Made by a program: the position numbers and the translations under genes. A stretch of DNA of 36,626 bases. It comes from Myxacorys californica WJT36-NPBG1 (GTDB lineage Bacteria; Cyanobacteriota; Cyanobacteriia; Leptolyngbyales; Leptolyngbyaceae). Below the pieces are notes generated by a model. That model had not been told where the DNA came from, did no database searches, and saw only the letters and a list, made by a program, of their open reading frames with translations. The stretch covers positions 1 to 36,626 of the forward strand of contig JAHHHO010000052.1 in the NCBI GenBank assembly GCA_019359315.1, in the 5' to 3' direction. Below, one piece after another: positions 1-8,453 of the stretch; within the stretch, counting starts at the first letter, position 1; each line of letters begins with the position of its first letter.

Positions 1-141
1 CGTGTGAATGCGCCCATTCTTGACACTTCGAGCAGACGTACAATTGGGACAACTTGGCATGAGAGAGGACTGAACGAGATGAACTGTTCCTACTCTAGCA
101 GTTATCATTACTTCCGGGGCACTACCAGAAATTGCACCTTG

Positions 142-1950
142 TTAAGTCCCAAAATAAACAACTTCTGCCTCTGCCTTTTGAAGATCCAAGAACTTCTGTA
201 CGAAAAGCTCGAAATAGTTTTGTATTGACGTTCCAGAAGACTCAGCACGTCCAGGGAGTGGTCGAGCGAACTGATAGCCGATTCCTCCTTCAAACGCTAA
301 CCAGGCTAAGGTTTCTTGAATGCTTAAATCCTCAACAATCCGGCAAGTATCTCCTCCAGCAAACGCTAACCCATAAAGATTTGTGTCTGGAAAATGAGGA
401 ATCATCTTCAGGTCATAGGAACGTCCAGGCTTAGTCCCTCCCGTTTCAGATGTTGTGCCTGACGGCCCGATATCATGGCTAGAGCTTTGTTCAAAACTCT
501 GTTGAGTAGTGGTACTACCCGGCCAGGGTTCTTGCTCCGTCCATTCCTTCTGACGGTCTTTCTTTCCTCCAAACAGCTTCTTCAGTGCCCATGCCAACAA
601 ATAAACGAGAAGCCCGACCCCAGCTCCAATTAGTGCTCCCCACGGGCCACCTATCGCGAATCCTGCACCCGCTCCAAGCCCGACTGCTGCACCAAGTCCC
701 AGCCACCATTGCAACTCATCTGGATTGTAATCAAGAGCATCTTTAGCCGTTTCTTTCAGTGGGTCTTTGTCAATTTCTCCCTGGTATCCGTAACCCTGTG
801 TACTCAATGTATTGGCAAAGATAACAGGATGTGTTCCTTCAGAATTTTCTGCTCCTGAATCGTCAAGAAATCTCAGCAACGGATGGTTGATAGGAATTGC
901 TTTCGCCTCTGTCGGACTAGAACTGACAAATAAAAGTCCTCGACGCTGAGAAAGCAACGCTTCTTCTTGTCGATCAAGTCCTGCTAATAAAAGTCCAACT
1001 GCAAGATGATGAAACTCACGGTTCGTACCTGTACCGTCATTTTTGCGTCGCGCACCGTCATCGGCTGGGTAGAAGCTTTGAAACATCAGCATGATAGGCT
1101 CTGCAATGCGTGCAACCCTTGCAGTCACACTGTTGCCATCATTGCCCCCAATATCAGCAAGTTGTTGCAAAATGGGGTCTGCGTGAACTCGATTGTGTTG
1201 TAATGCACTGAATCGTCCACCGCCCAAAGCTGTCTTTGCATAATGGCGATTGGTTCGGATTGCTGCTCCTAGTGATTTAATTTCAGCAAAAATAGTGGGT
1301 TGCAATCGTCCGGGGATCAATCTTGCATCGGCAGCAGTCAAGTTCAAATACCCTGCTGTGAGCGGTGAAGTTGGAAATGGTGAGATACTTCCGTCAATAC
1401 CGATCGTGGCTGCAAAAGGGATATGCGTCTCGAATGGTTTCCTAGGTAGATTTGGGGCTGTCCAGACAGCTGCGTTTTCAAACATCACTGAGAATAAATT
1501 GCCGGACAAAGGGTTTTCACCTGTTTGATCGTAGTAGCGCGATCGCAACGTTCCATCATCGAAATTGAGATAACGCCCAACATCTACAGGCCAGTAAGTT
1601 TGTTGGTCAGGGTGTCTAATGACGGGCGCAAGGCGTCTTGCCCACTGTATTCCCGTCTCCCTGTCAATAGCGGCAAGTGAACCAAACATTTGTTTCAGAG
1701 TTCTTGCCAAAATACGCCCAAAGCTCTCAAGACTATTCTTCTGCTCCGGAGATGCTGCCTCGATTCGTTTTCGTAGTCCTTCAAGCGTTGGCACACGAAC
1801 AAAGCCAGAATGATTAGCTGGTACATTGAATGCCCCACTTGCATCGAATAATTCGGCAGGCTCAGTTAGACCTGAAAATTCTGGATCACTGGTCAGAAGC
1901 GTGAAGAATCGTTCAATAAAATAGGCTCGAATTGTTTCTAGCCGGTTCAT
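142..1950 (-). CDS. Large protein of unknown function with a glycine-zipper membrane segment
   Basis: This 602-residue protein matches no family I recognise. The long N-terminal part (about 1-400) looks soluble and mixed in composition. At about residues 415-448 there is a Gly/Ala-rich hydrophobic stretch with GAGAGFAIGG and GALIGAGVG, a glycine-zipper pattern that would fit a membrane hairpin, followed by the basic cluster KKLFGGKK. A Ser/Thr/Gly-rich linker and a C-terminal globular part of about 100 residues follow. The start ATG overlaps the stop of the upstream gene by one base (TAATG), and a strong GGGAGGT ribosome site lies in the end of that gene, so the two are translationally coupled. 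It may be the second gene of a large cassette C16 or lie just beyond the end of the array. Confidence 0.8.
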   Translation of the reverse strand: MNRLETIRAYFIERFFTLLTSDPEFSGLTEPAELFDASGAFNVPANHSGFVRVPTLEGLRKRIEAASPEQKNSLESFGRILARTLKQMFGSLAAIDRETGIQWARRLAPVIRHPDQQTYWPVDVGRYLNFDDGTLRSRYYDQTGENPLSGNLFSVMFENAAVWTAPNLPRKPFETHIPFAATIGIDGSISPFPTSPLTAGYLNLTAADARLIPGRLQPTIFAEIKSLGAAIRTNRHYAKTALGGGRFSALQHNRVHADPILQQLADIGGNDGNSVTARVARIAEPIMLMFQSFYPADDGARRKNDGTGTNREFHHLAVGLLLAGLDRQEEALLSQRRGLLFVSSSPTEAKAIPINHPLLRFLDDSGAENSEGTHPVIFANTLSTQGYGYQGEIDKDPLKETAKDALDYNPDELQWWLGLGAAVGLGAGAGFAIGGPWGALIGAGVGLLVYLLAWALKKLFGGKKDRQKEWTEQEPWPGSTTTQQSFEQSSSHDIGPSGTTSETGGTKPGRSYDLKMIPHFPDTNLYGLAFAGGDTCRIVEDLSIQETLAWLAFEGGIGYQFARPLPGRAESSGTSIQNYFELFVQKFLDLQKAEAEVVYFGT

Positions 1951-3230
1951 TACTTACCTCCCTCGTTGTTGCAACAGTGAATGTGAACATGAACATCACA
2001 GCCGCTGCCGTGAACAGTTGAATTGTTATCAGGCTTATCAGTGGTTGGTGGGCGATCGCCTTCATTCCCTTTGCCATGTTTTTGTTTGCACAATCGATTA
2101 ATTAGATCGTCTATCCAAGAGGAATCGCTGCCCACAGGATTGTTCGGATCTGATAAGTCAATTGGCCTAATTCCTGTAGTGCATAGCTCTGGGTGTTGAT
2201 TTGCAATCTCTTTCCAGCGCGTTGCTGAAAGAGGCATAGTGGTCAGTAATTTCAGAGCTTCCAGAACAAACACGTTTGGTGCTGCCGGATTATTGTGACA
2301 AGCAACTGTGTAAAGCTTTTGCAGCAGTGCATTCAAGGTTGGATCTAACAGAAGATTTGTGCCTGCTGCTTCATGAGATGCGGCAAGTTGTCCTAAATCG
2401 TCTGCAAGTGCTGTCATTTCGTCGAGTGTGGTGACTGGACTACTCGCTTGCCCAATCACTACGCTTAAAAGCTGCTTCAATGAATCATTAAGAGTTGCAC
2501 CAAACGCTTTTACTGATGCCTTCTCACTGGAAGATAACTCTTTTTCAAGAATCGCTTGCCACGATTCAAGACGACTTGTTCCATCCGATCCGTTGCAGAG
2601 TAACTTATTGATAATGCCAACGGTTGGCTCTCGTTCATCAAGAGTATCAATCCAAACTGGCCCCATCAAGCCTTTGAAAGTGTAACGAGCATCTCCACCG
2701 GGCCAGTAACCCACACGAATGCCAGCCGTTGCCACAGGACGGACTGGTAACCCTGCTGTTATGCGAATACCAAGCAGTTGCCCATCCAAACTTAGCGCAA
2801 GTAATTTTCCTGCATCATACAATAACTCCGCAAAATACCAACGCCCTGGCTTTATTCGTCCAGGCTGGCTGGAAACTCCCCACCATTCCGAAGAACCATC
2901 ATTGATGGTGCCACGAAGAACACCATCTGGCTCAACAAATAAAGCAAATGATGCGTCGCCCTCAACAAGATTAAGCCGCCCTGGAACGTCATCAATACTA
3001 AAGTAAACACGAACCCGAAAACCACGCCAACCACTAAATTGTGGACGAGTTGCAACGACAATTTTTGACTCTGGATGGTCAAAGCGTATAGCTGTCGAGA
3101 TCCCGTCTACTGGTACATCACTCCAACGATCAGCGGTTGGAAGTTCAACTCGACCATTAAAACCGTTTCCTGTCTCATCAAGCGCAGCATGATTTTCATA
3201 GCTGAAATGAAGTAGGGGCTTCCAAGACAT
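1950..3230 (-). CDS. LamG-like beta-sandwich protein with His/Cys-rich tail
   Basis: This 426-residue protein of unknown role has an N-terminal part (about 1-205) that reads like a LamG/concanavalin-type jelly roll. It has alternating strands, the W-Y-F-A-E type motif after GRIKPG, and a final GPVWID-like strand, as in laminin-G proteins that open with 'hlsFdg...l.D.sGnG'. The middle (210-380) is mostly helical. The tail holds GCDVHVHIHCC, which could bind a metal. No signal peptide is visible. AAGGAAGT precedes the ATG at good spacing. It is coupled to the following 602-residue gene by a one-base overlap, so the two products probably act together. The domain call is from pattern only. Confidence 0.78.
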   Translation of the reverse strand: MSWKPLLHFSYENHAALDETGNGFNGRVELPTADRWSDVPVDGISTAIRFDHPESKIVVATRPQFSGWRGFRVRVYFSIDDVPGRLNLVEGDASFALFVEPDGVLRGTINDGSSEWWGVSSQPGRIKPGRWYFAELLYDAGKLLALSLDGQLLGIRITAGLPVRPVATAGIRVGYWPGGDARYTFKGLMGPVWIDTLDEREPTVGIINKLLCNGSDGTSRLESWQAILEKELSSSEKASVKAFGATLNDSLKQLLSVVIGQASSPVTTLDEMTALADDLGQLAASHEAAGTNLLLDPTLNALLQKLYTVACHNNPAAPNVFVLEALKLLTTMPLSATRWKEIANQHPELCTTGIRPIDLSDPNNPVGSDSSWIDDLINRLCKQKHGKGNEGDRPPTTDKPDNNSTVHGSGCDVHVHIHCCNNEGGK

Positions 3231-3408
3231 TTGGTTACTTCCTTATGAATAGAAAGGCTTGCGAATTGTCAACTTGTGAAGTGTAGAGTCCTTATTCAAA
3301 GTAGATAATGCAAGTTGGAGTTGACAGTACCCGTAAGGGTACTTCAATAGCTCATATCTTCCTGGTTGCAAATAAATGTCAACTGCATCACCACCAACAG
3401 ACTAAGCG
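3231..3408 (-). promoter_or_regulatory. Leader of the two-gene unit, with a palindrome and possible -35 box
   Basis: This non-coding stretch lies between attC15 and the LamG-like gene. It holds a perfect 7-bp inverted repeat, AGTACCC-GTAA-GGGTACT (3326-3343), which could be an operator or a small hairpin. On the - strand there is TTGACA (complement of 3268-3273) about 17 bases upstream of the AT-rich TTCATA. That is a plausible but weak sigma-70-type promoter just ahead of the AAGGAAGT ribosome site. The first bases of this stretch (3408 downward) look like the start of a cassette, because they share GCTYAGTCTGTTGRTG with the start of cassette C15. Confidence 0.4.
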
Positions 3409-3495
3409 GTCTAACGGTTCCAATCACCGGACACACGAACTTTTTGCAACTCATCGATCGCTTGACATTGTTCCGGTGCATTGGGGGTGTTATGC
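3409..3495 (-). other. attC15 recombination site
   Basis: The site is 87 bp. R' on the - strand is GTTAGAC (3415-3409) and R'' is GCATAAC (3495-3489), the exact complement of the GTTATGC that opens cassette C15. The arms on the + strand, AACGGTTCCAATCACCGGA and TCCGGTGCATTGGGGGTGTT, fold into the usual imperfect attC hairpin. The methyltransferase stop lies 5 bases before R''. Confidence 0.93.
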
Positions 3496-3500
3496 GGCGA

Positions 3501-4361
3501 TCAACGACTACTTCTATTTCCAGCTTTACGACTCAATATATACAAAGTAGTAAGATCATCCCAGATTCCCTCCTCAGTTTGGAGAGCTTCTAGTTCTGCG
3601 TCAAATTCCACTTTGGCTTGCGCCAACTGTGCTGATGAAAGTTGGGATAACCCATTGCCTAATACCTTGAGAGAGGTAGATGAAGGACGCACAACAACCC
3701 CCTCCCACGTTGCTTTTGCATTCTCTAGGTTCGTGTAGCTGCCGTGCTGCTCTGTTTTGATTTCAACTGCCTCAAAGCCAGCCTTGATAAATAAATCTTG
3801 GCACTGCTCAACGGAACCGATTCGATTGCTAGCTTCTAGTGAAACGCCATATTTTGCAAACACTTTTCGTAAGACAACGGCCCCAACATACGCTGTATCA
3901 GCAGGAGTATGAACACCGATTCGACCACCAGGCTTGAGAAATCGCTGCCACAGCCGTAAGGTCGCTTCTTTATCTTCCATCCAGGGAAATGTGTTTGCAC
4001 ACAAAATATGGTCGAAGTGATTGACTGGATAATCGAGAGCTTCAGCATTTGCAAGTTGGAGCTCCACGTTACTGAGCCCCATTGCGTTAACTTTGCTCTG
4101 TGCTTGCTCTAGCATTCTGGCAGAAATATCGATTCCAATCACCTGCCCCTGATCACCGACGATTTGAGCCGCCGCGATCGCAAGATGACCTGTTCCTGTT
4201 CCAATATCTAAAACTGTTTGTCCAGCACTAACCTGCGAATATTCAAGCAGACGACGACAAATTTGAACGTGCCAGTCGCTATTGTCATAGGTTTGACTTC
4301 TGCGATCGTAAGAATCCGCAACCCCTTGCTTGTAATCGTTTAATTCAAGTTGTTTCACCAT
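3501..4361 (-). CDS. Class I SAM-dependent methyltransferase (cassette C15)
   Basis: This 286-residue protein has the Rossmann-type methyltransferase fold. Motif I, VLDIGTGTG, is at residues 50-58, followed by the acidic end of strand 2 in VIGIDIS. The motif IV region is DHILCANTFPWM, and LKPGGRIGV marks the strand after helix E. This resembles the UbiE/Methyltransf_25 class, which methylates small molecules; the substrate cannot be read from the sequence. The N-terminal YDRRSQTYDN helix is typical of small-molecule methyltransferases. The gene fills cassette C15 and ends 5 bases before attC15. It is clearly similar along its whole length to the next cassette gene (4540-5373), including the C-terminal 130 residues outside the core fold, so the two are paralogues. 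Confidence 0.9.
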   Translation of the reverse strand: MVKQLELNDYKQGVADSYDRRSQTYDNSDWHVQICRRLLEYSQVSAGQTVLDIGTGTGHLAIAAAQIVGDQGQVIGIDISARMLEQAQSKVNAMGLSNVELQLANAEALDYPVNHFDHILCANTFPWMEDKEATLRLWQRFLKPGGRIGVHTPADTAYVGAVVLRKVFAKYGVSLEASNRIGSVEQCQDLFIKAGFEAVEIKTEQHGSYTNLENAKATWEGVVVRPSSTSLKVLGNGLSQLSSAQLAQAKVEFDAELEALQTEEGIWDDLTTLYILSRKAGNRSSR

Positions 4362-4459
4362 CAGAGATTTGCTGCAACGACGACTGAGCCTAACGCCAAT
4401 TTAACTCTAGTTGCCCCACCGAGGACTTGCAACTACCGCCTTCATCAACAGACTGAGCC

Positions 4460-4545
4460 GCATAACGGTTCGCTTGAGCGATGACAGATACAACGGAAAC
4501 ATAGCGGAAAGCCTCTACACATCCGCTCCAAGCGAGTTGTTATGC
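4460..4545 (-). other. attC14 recombination site
   Basis: The site is 86 bp. R' is GTTATGC (4466-4460). R'' is GCATAAC (4545-4539) and matches the GTTATGC that opens cassette C14. The + strand arms AACGGTTCGCTTGAGCG and CCGCTCCAAGCGAGTTGTT are strongly complementary. The stop codon of the upstream methyltransferase (TAA, 4542-4540) is the TAA inside R'' itself. Confidence 0.93.
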
Positions 4546-5373
4546 GACTGTTGCCAAGAACCGTTCTTTGCGACCTACGGCAAAAAAAGTCATGTTCTCA
4601 TACCAAACACCTCGCTCAGTTGCTTTTGCCTCAATATCCTCAACATAACTTGCTATCAGGGTATTCAACTGCTCAGAGGTCAAGTTCAAGAGTGGATTTT
4701 CAGTCGGATGAAACCATCCTCCATTCCACTGTCTAGCTTGCTCAACAGATTTATAAAACCCCATCTGCTCAGCTTTAACTTCGATATCTTCAAATCCAAC
4801 GTCTTCTAATAACTGTCGGCATCGTTCAGGGGTTCCGGTTGGCTCGTTGATATTTGGTACTGTAACTCCATGCTTGGCAGCAACTTCGATAATACGTGGT
4901 GCTTCACACGACTGATTCGAGGAAGATGAAAATCCAACAATGCCGCCATTCTTGAGCCAATGATACCAGTTCTGTAGCGTCGCCTGAATGTCCTTGAAGT
5001 AGACAATAGCAGATGAGCAAAGAATGACATCAAAGCTCTTATGCTCAAAATTGATAGTCTCGATATCTGCCTCAACTAGCTCTACGTTTTGCAAGCCTAA
5101 CTCTTGAATTTTTCGCTGTGCTTGAGCGAGCATTCCGCTAGAGAAATCGACTCCAATAACTTGACCTTCCCTGCCAACTGCCTGTGCTGCTGCGATCGCG
5201 ATGATTCCTGTACCTGTCGCAACATCTAGCACTCTTTGTCCAGGTTGAAATGGAATCAAATCAAGAATTGGAAGGGAACGGCGAATCGTGTAGTCATTGT
5301 CATAGCTCGTTCTGCTGTTAAAGAAATCAATCACATTTTGTTTGTATTGTGTTTCGTACTCAGAACTTTGCAT
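4540..5373 (-). CDS. Class I SAM-dependent methyltransferase (cassette C14)
   Basis: From the ATG at 5373 the product is 277 residues. An upstream GTG at 5403 would add 10 residues, but I prefer the ATG because AGGGA lies about 9 bases before it and the protein then aligns with its neighbour's start. Motif I, VLDVATGTG, is at residues 48-56, followed by VIGVDFS and the DVILCSSAI motif IV region. The neighbouring C15 methyltransferase is a paralogue over the full length, and both share a C-terminal module with A-x-W/Q-W-N-G type motifs. The substrate is unknown. The last codons and the TAA stop are supplied by attC14, so insertion of the cassette elsewhere would keep the reading frame intact. 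Confidence 0.88.
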   Translation of the reverse strand: MQSSEYETQYKQNVIDFFNSRTSYDNDYTIRRSLPILDLIPFQPGQRVLDVATGTGIIAIAAAQAVGREGQVIGVDFSSGMLAQAQRKIQELGLQNVELVEADIETINFEHKSFDVILCSSAIVYFKDIQATLQNWYHWLKNGGIVGFSSSSNQSCEAPRIIEVAAKHGVTVPNINEPTGTPERCRQLLEDVGFEDIEVKAEQMGFYKSVEQARQWNGGWFHPTENPLLNLTSEQLNTLIASYVEDIEAKATERGVWYENMTFFAVGRKERFLATVA

Positions 5374-5439
5374 GATTACAATCCCTATTGCTCTAACCTC
5401 CACCTCTCAATATACTGCCGCAACCAATAGCTGAAAGCC

Positions 5440-5525
5440 GCATAACGACCATGTTCAGCGGACACGCATAACCTCTCGAACTCAACGAAGAAGGTTGATG
5501 TTCCGCTGCAACACGATTGTTATCT
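5440..5525 (-). other. attC13 recombination site
   Basis: The site is 86 bp. R' is GTTATGC (5446-5440). R'' is AGATAAC (5525-5519), the exact complement of the unusual GTTATCT that opens cassette C13. The arms AACGACCATGTTCAGCGGA and TCCGCTGCAACACGATTGTT pair with the extra bases typical of attC. Confidence 0.93.
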
Positions 5526-5563
5526 CGCTGGCCTCTTAACATTGGATGTGAATGATTGATGAT

Positions 5564-5977
5564 TCATTGTTTCATCAATTCGCGTAAATCAACAACCCCT
5601 GCATATTGAGGTAAGTCATCCATAATCTCAAACCACGGTACTCTCGATTTCACATACAAGTGAGCAGCAGGTTTGATTTCAGGATCATCATCGAGCGTTC
5701 CTAGCGGAATCCGAACATAGTTCATTTGAAGAAACACGCTCGGCATATTCGAGCCACAAATGCAACAAAAATTACGCACGTTTCCTTCAGACGATCCATA
5801 TCCTATGAGTAACTCTTCTCCTTGTAGCCAGCGAAATGCTTTTGCTTGGGCATGACCAAATGTTCCAAAGGCAGCACCATGAACTTTTCGACAAGTAGAA
5901 CAGTGACAATTGTTTGCAATGAAAATTTTGTCCGAGAGTTCGTATTGAATGCCACCACACGCACAACTTCCTCTCAT
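5564..5977 (-). CDS. GFA / CENP-V family zinc-binding protein (cassette C13)
   Basis: This 137-residue protein matches the GFA (glutathione-dependent formaldehyde-activating enzyme-like, DUF636) fold. The zinc-ligand pattern is complete: C5-x-C7 in SCACGG, C24-x-C26-x2-C29 in CHCSTCRK, and CCICGS at 71-76. The family's typical length is 120-150 residues. The name comes from one member. Most homologues have no proven reaction, so a role in formaldehyde handling should not be assumed. A near-perfect GAGGAGGTAAG ribosome site precedes the ATG. The gene is the only one in cassette C13. Confidence 0.9.
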   Translation of the reverse strand: MRGSCACGGIQYELSDKIFIANNCHCSTCRKVHGAAFGTFGHAQAKAFRWLQGEELLIGYGSSEGNVRNFCCICGSNMPSVFLQMNYVRIPLGTLDDDPEIKPAAHLYVKSRVPWFEIMDDLPQYAGVVDLRELMKQ

Positions 5978-6180
5978 ATACTTACCTCCTCGTCATAAGT
6001 CACAATTGAGTGAACCCTGAATCTACAGTCTACTCCTTGCGCTGAGTCATAACGACAAGCTTCAAACTACCACCCCAGCAATTACCGCTCAATTATGGCT
6101 TTACCAACAATCTCAATCTGCTTAATTTTGAACTCTGACAGATAACTTTCAAACTCCTATCACAACGCGAGATTTAAGCG

Positions 6181-6265
6181 AGATAACGACCACGTTCAGC
6201 GGATGCAAGTAACGTTGAATGTTAACACTAGAGACCTTCATTCCGCTGCAACGTGCTTGTTATAT
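6181..6265 (-). other. attC12 recombination site
   Basis: The site is 85 bp. R' is GTTATCT (6187-6181). R'' is ATATAAC (6265-6259) and matches the GTTATAT opening cassette C12. The arms AACGACCACGTTCAGCGGA and TCCGCTGCAACGTGCTTGTT are close relatives of those of attC13. The C12 gene reads through R'' and stops at 6228 inside the variable loop. Confidence 0.93.
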
Positions 6266-6806
6266 GGCTGGCGCAACAACCACCCATAACAATGTGAAAA
6301 TCAAACTGAAAATGAATCAACTGCTTGTAATCGCTGGCAGTGGCAAGAAGTTCGTCATAATCTCGCTCAATTATTGACCAATCACCATAACCTTGCTCCA
6401 CGTAATCAAGATCACAATCAATTTGATATATACTGCCTCTTATATCATCGGGAAGGCAGTCATCTCCTGTAATTAGAGAATACAAACGACTCAATAATCG
6501 ACTATGCTCTGGTTTCGCAAATCGATTATTCTCGGCTAACAGGCGTGGATGAACTATGCCTAACTTGGCGATCAAAAGTCTCATAGAAATCTCTACATTC
6601 CTTTCCCCTGGAACTGAGTCCAATAAATGCATGACATCTAGAGGATGTTTGCTCGCACTTGTCGAAAGTTCAATCATCCAGTCCTCAAGTTGATCTTCAT
6701 GTTCAATAAGTTGATCCACCCAAGCAATAATTTCAGCATGTGAACATAAACCGAGTGCAAGACTCATTGAAAAATAGTCAGCGTAGTGTTTAAGGTTGAG
6801 CTGCAT
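6228..6806 (-). CDS. Protein of unknown function (cassette C12)
   Basis: This 192-residue protein is in no family I recognise. It looks soluble, mostly helical and acidic, with a central ENNRFAKPEHSRLLSRLYSL helix and a C-terminal DFHIVMGGCC stretch. No signal peptide or membrane segment is seen. The TAG stop at 6228 lies inside attC12, so about 12 C-terminal residues (from near SHITSTL) are encoded by the recombination site. No good Shine-Dalgarno sequence is seen before the ATG. The gene's extent is supported by its fit between the cassette boundaries. Confidence 0.72.
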   Translation of the reverse strand: MQLNLKHYADYFSMSLALGLCSHAEIIAWVDQLIEHEDQLEDWMIELSTSASKHPLDVMHLLDSVPGERNVEISMRLLIAKLGIVHPRLLAENNRFAKPEHSRLLSRLYSLITGDDCLPDDIRGSIYQIDCDLDYVEQGYGDWSIIERDYDELLATASDYKQLIHFQFDFHIVMGGCCASHITSTLQRNEGL

Positions 6807-6891
6807 CTTGCAGGTAGTAAGGAGATCTCATCTGATTTTGGAGGCTAAACTGGTAGCTTGGCAACACCGTCAGAACCGATACCTCAAAGCC

Positions 6892-6977
6892 ATATAACGT
6901 TTCTGGTCAGCGGTTGCCAAAGACTTTTCAACACCACAATCGGCTCTAGGCAATCCGATGCACTAAGGTTGTTAGAC
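6892..6977 (-). other. attC11 recombination site
   Basis: The site is 86 bp. R' is GTTATAT (6898-6892). R'' is GTCTAAC (6977-6971), the exact complement of the GTTAGAC opening cassette C11. The arms AACGTTTCTGGTCAGCGG and CCGATGCACTAAGGTTGTT pair less well than in the other sites, so folding may be weaker. Confidence 0.87.
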
Positions 6978-7017
6978 TGTACGATCGCTGCGACATACCG
7001 ATCTCTATCATCAATAA

Positions 7018-7395
7018 TCAGGGTTGCAGAATTGGTGTCACTTGCCCTGTAATCATTTGCCATACCCCGTCCCGTTTGATGTAAACGTGCAAGTCCCTAA
7101 CCTGTTTCTGTCCTCGCTCCTTCATATTTAACACCATACGGAAATTGACTACTGCTACTGTGTCGGAATACCAATGCACCTGAACTTCATCTGTTGTGTA
7201 CGACTCAACCGCAGCGTGCCTGACATTTTCCAGTTCCATCTGCTTATTTGCAACTCGACCATCTGGAAAGACAGCTAAGAAGTCATCTGGTAGAGCGCGA
7301 TCGACCACTGCTACATCACGCTGTAGAAAAGCGTCAAGAAAGGCGGTATCTAATTCAAGAATAATGCGCTCCTCGGCTACTCTGTCAGGTGTCAT
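7018..7395 (-). CDS. SnoaL-like / DUF4440 protein (cassette C11)
   Basis: This 125-residue protein has the NTF2-like cone fold pattern: an N-terminal helix (ILELDTAFLDAFLQRDVA), then LPDDFLAVFPDGRV, the strand pair VQVHWYSDTVAVVNFR, and a final VYIKRDGVWQMITGQVTPI. That order is typical of DUF4440/SnoaL_3 proteins, which range from ketosteroid isomerase-like enzymes to small-molecule binding proteins. The substrate is unknown. AAAGGAG lies 7 bases before the ATG. It is the only gene of cassette C11, which also has about 200 bases of non-coding leader (7396-7609). Confidence 0.87.
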   Translation of the reverse strand: MTPDRVAEERIILELDTAFLDAFLQRDVAVVDRALPDDFLAVFPDGRVANKQMELENVRHAAVESYTTDEVQVHWYSDTVAVVNFRMVLNMKERGQKQVRDLHVYIKRDGVWQMITGQVTPILQP

Positions 7396-7609
7396 TTGTT
7401 TGCTCCTTTTTAGGGGTTACTTCATGATCATGCTCTAATTGGCTCTACCGCTGTCATCAAAAAAGATTCTGTGGTTGAGACGAACGAAATAATCTAACCG
7501 TGAATCTTTCGCAACACTTAAACTCATCGTTTCATTAAAAATCTCATCAATACTCAATGCTGAATACTAACAGATAATTTTGAAGTGCTGCCCTACCAAT
7601 TGCTGAGCA

Positions 7610-7694
7610 GTCTAACGGTTCGCTTGAGCGGTTGCAGATGACCCTGAACTAAGCACCAGGATCTTCGGCAATCCGCTCCAAGCGAGTGTTCGAC
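7610..7694 (-). other. attC10 recombination site
   Basis: The site is 85 bp. R' is GTTAGAC (7616-7610). R'' is GTCGAAC (7694-7688), one mismatch from complementing the GTTCGGC that opens cassette C10. The arms AACGGTTCGCTTGAGCGG and CCGCTCCAAGCGAGTGTT are nearly perfect complements and closely resemble attC14. Confidence 0.92.
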
Positions 7695-7700
7695 TGCAAT

Positions 7701-8453
7701 CTACTGCACTGTGTAACCGCCATCAATCACTAAATTATGTCCAGTAATGTAAGAAGCATCATCAGAACATAACCAAACGACTGCTTTAGCAACCTCCTCC
7801 GGTTTTCCACCCCGTTTAAGCGGTACATTCGCCTCCATTTGCTGCAATGTGTCTTGAGGAACCTCCGCCAGTAAGTCGGTCAAAATTAAACCTGGACTAA
7901 CGCAATTGATCCGAATCCCTTGCCCTCCATATTCCATTGCTGCTGTTCGGGTTAGAGCGACTACACCGCCTTTAGCTGCGGTGTAGCTAGCAAAATTAGG
8001 TACACCGATTACTCCACCGCCTTGAGATGCCATATTGACGATCGCCCCACCTCCACTTTTGAGCATCGCCAGAATCTCGTATTTCATCGATAGCCACACT
8101 GCCTTCAGGTTGACGTTCAATTCTAAGTCCCATCCCGTCTCCGACAGTTCAACAAGAGGAGCTGCTTTGCCAGCCCCAGCATTGTTGAACACACAATCGA
8201 GGCGACTGTAAGCTTGCAAGGTTTGATTGATGAGTGCCTCAATATCTGCTGCCTGTGTAACATCAGTCTTGATGAAAAATCCATCACTGCCAGCTGCCTT
8301 GACCTGCTGAACTGTTTCCTCGCCTTCGGACTCTCTGCGAGCCGCAACAACGACCTTCGCTCCTTGTCTAGCCAACTCAATTGCAGCCGCTCGACCGATT
8401 CCAGAGCTTCCACCTGTGACGATCGCAACCTTTCCATTCAGTCCAAGACCCAT
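7701..8453 (-). CDS. SDR-family oxidoreductase (cassette C10)
   Basis: This 250-residue classical short-chain dehydrogenase/reductase has the cofactor motif TGGSSGIG (13-20), NNAG (90-93) and the catalytic set Ser143, Tyr157 and Lys161 (YTAAK). It also has the PG motif in CVSPGLILTD and the GHNLVIDGGYTVQ end typical of the glucose-1-dehydrogenase/FabG-like group. R38-R39 after strand 2 (AARRESEG) suggests NADP(H). The substrate is unknown. A CGGAG ribosome site precedes the ATG. The gene ends 6 bases from attC10, and the adjacent cassette C9 carries a second, different SDR. Confidence 0.93.
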   Translation of the reverse strand: MGLGLNGKVAIVTGGSSGIGRAAAIELARQGAKVVVAARRESEGEETVQQVKAAGSDGFFIKTDVTQAADIEALINQTLQAYSRLDCVFNNAGAGKAAPLVELSETGWDLELNVNLKAVWLSMKYEILAMLKSGGGAIVNMASQGGGVIGVPNFASYTAAKGGVVALTRTAAMEYGGQGIRINCVSPGLILTDLLAEVPQDTLQQMEANVPLKRGGKPEEVAKAVVWLCSDDASYITGHNLVIDGGYTVQ

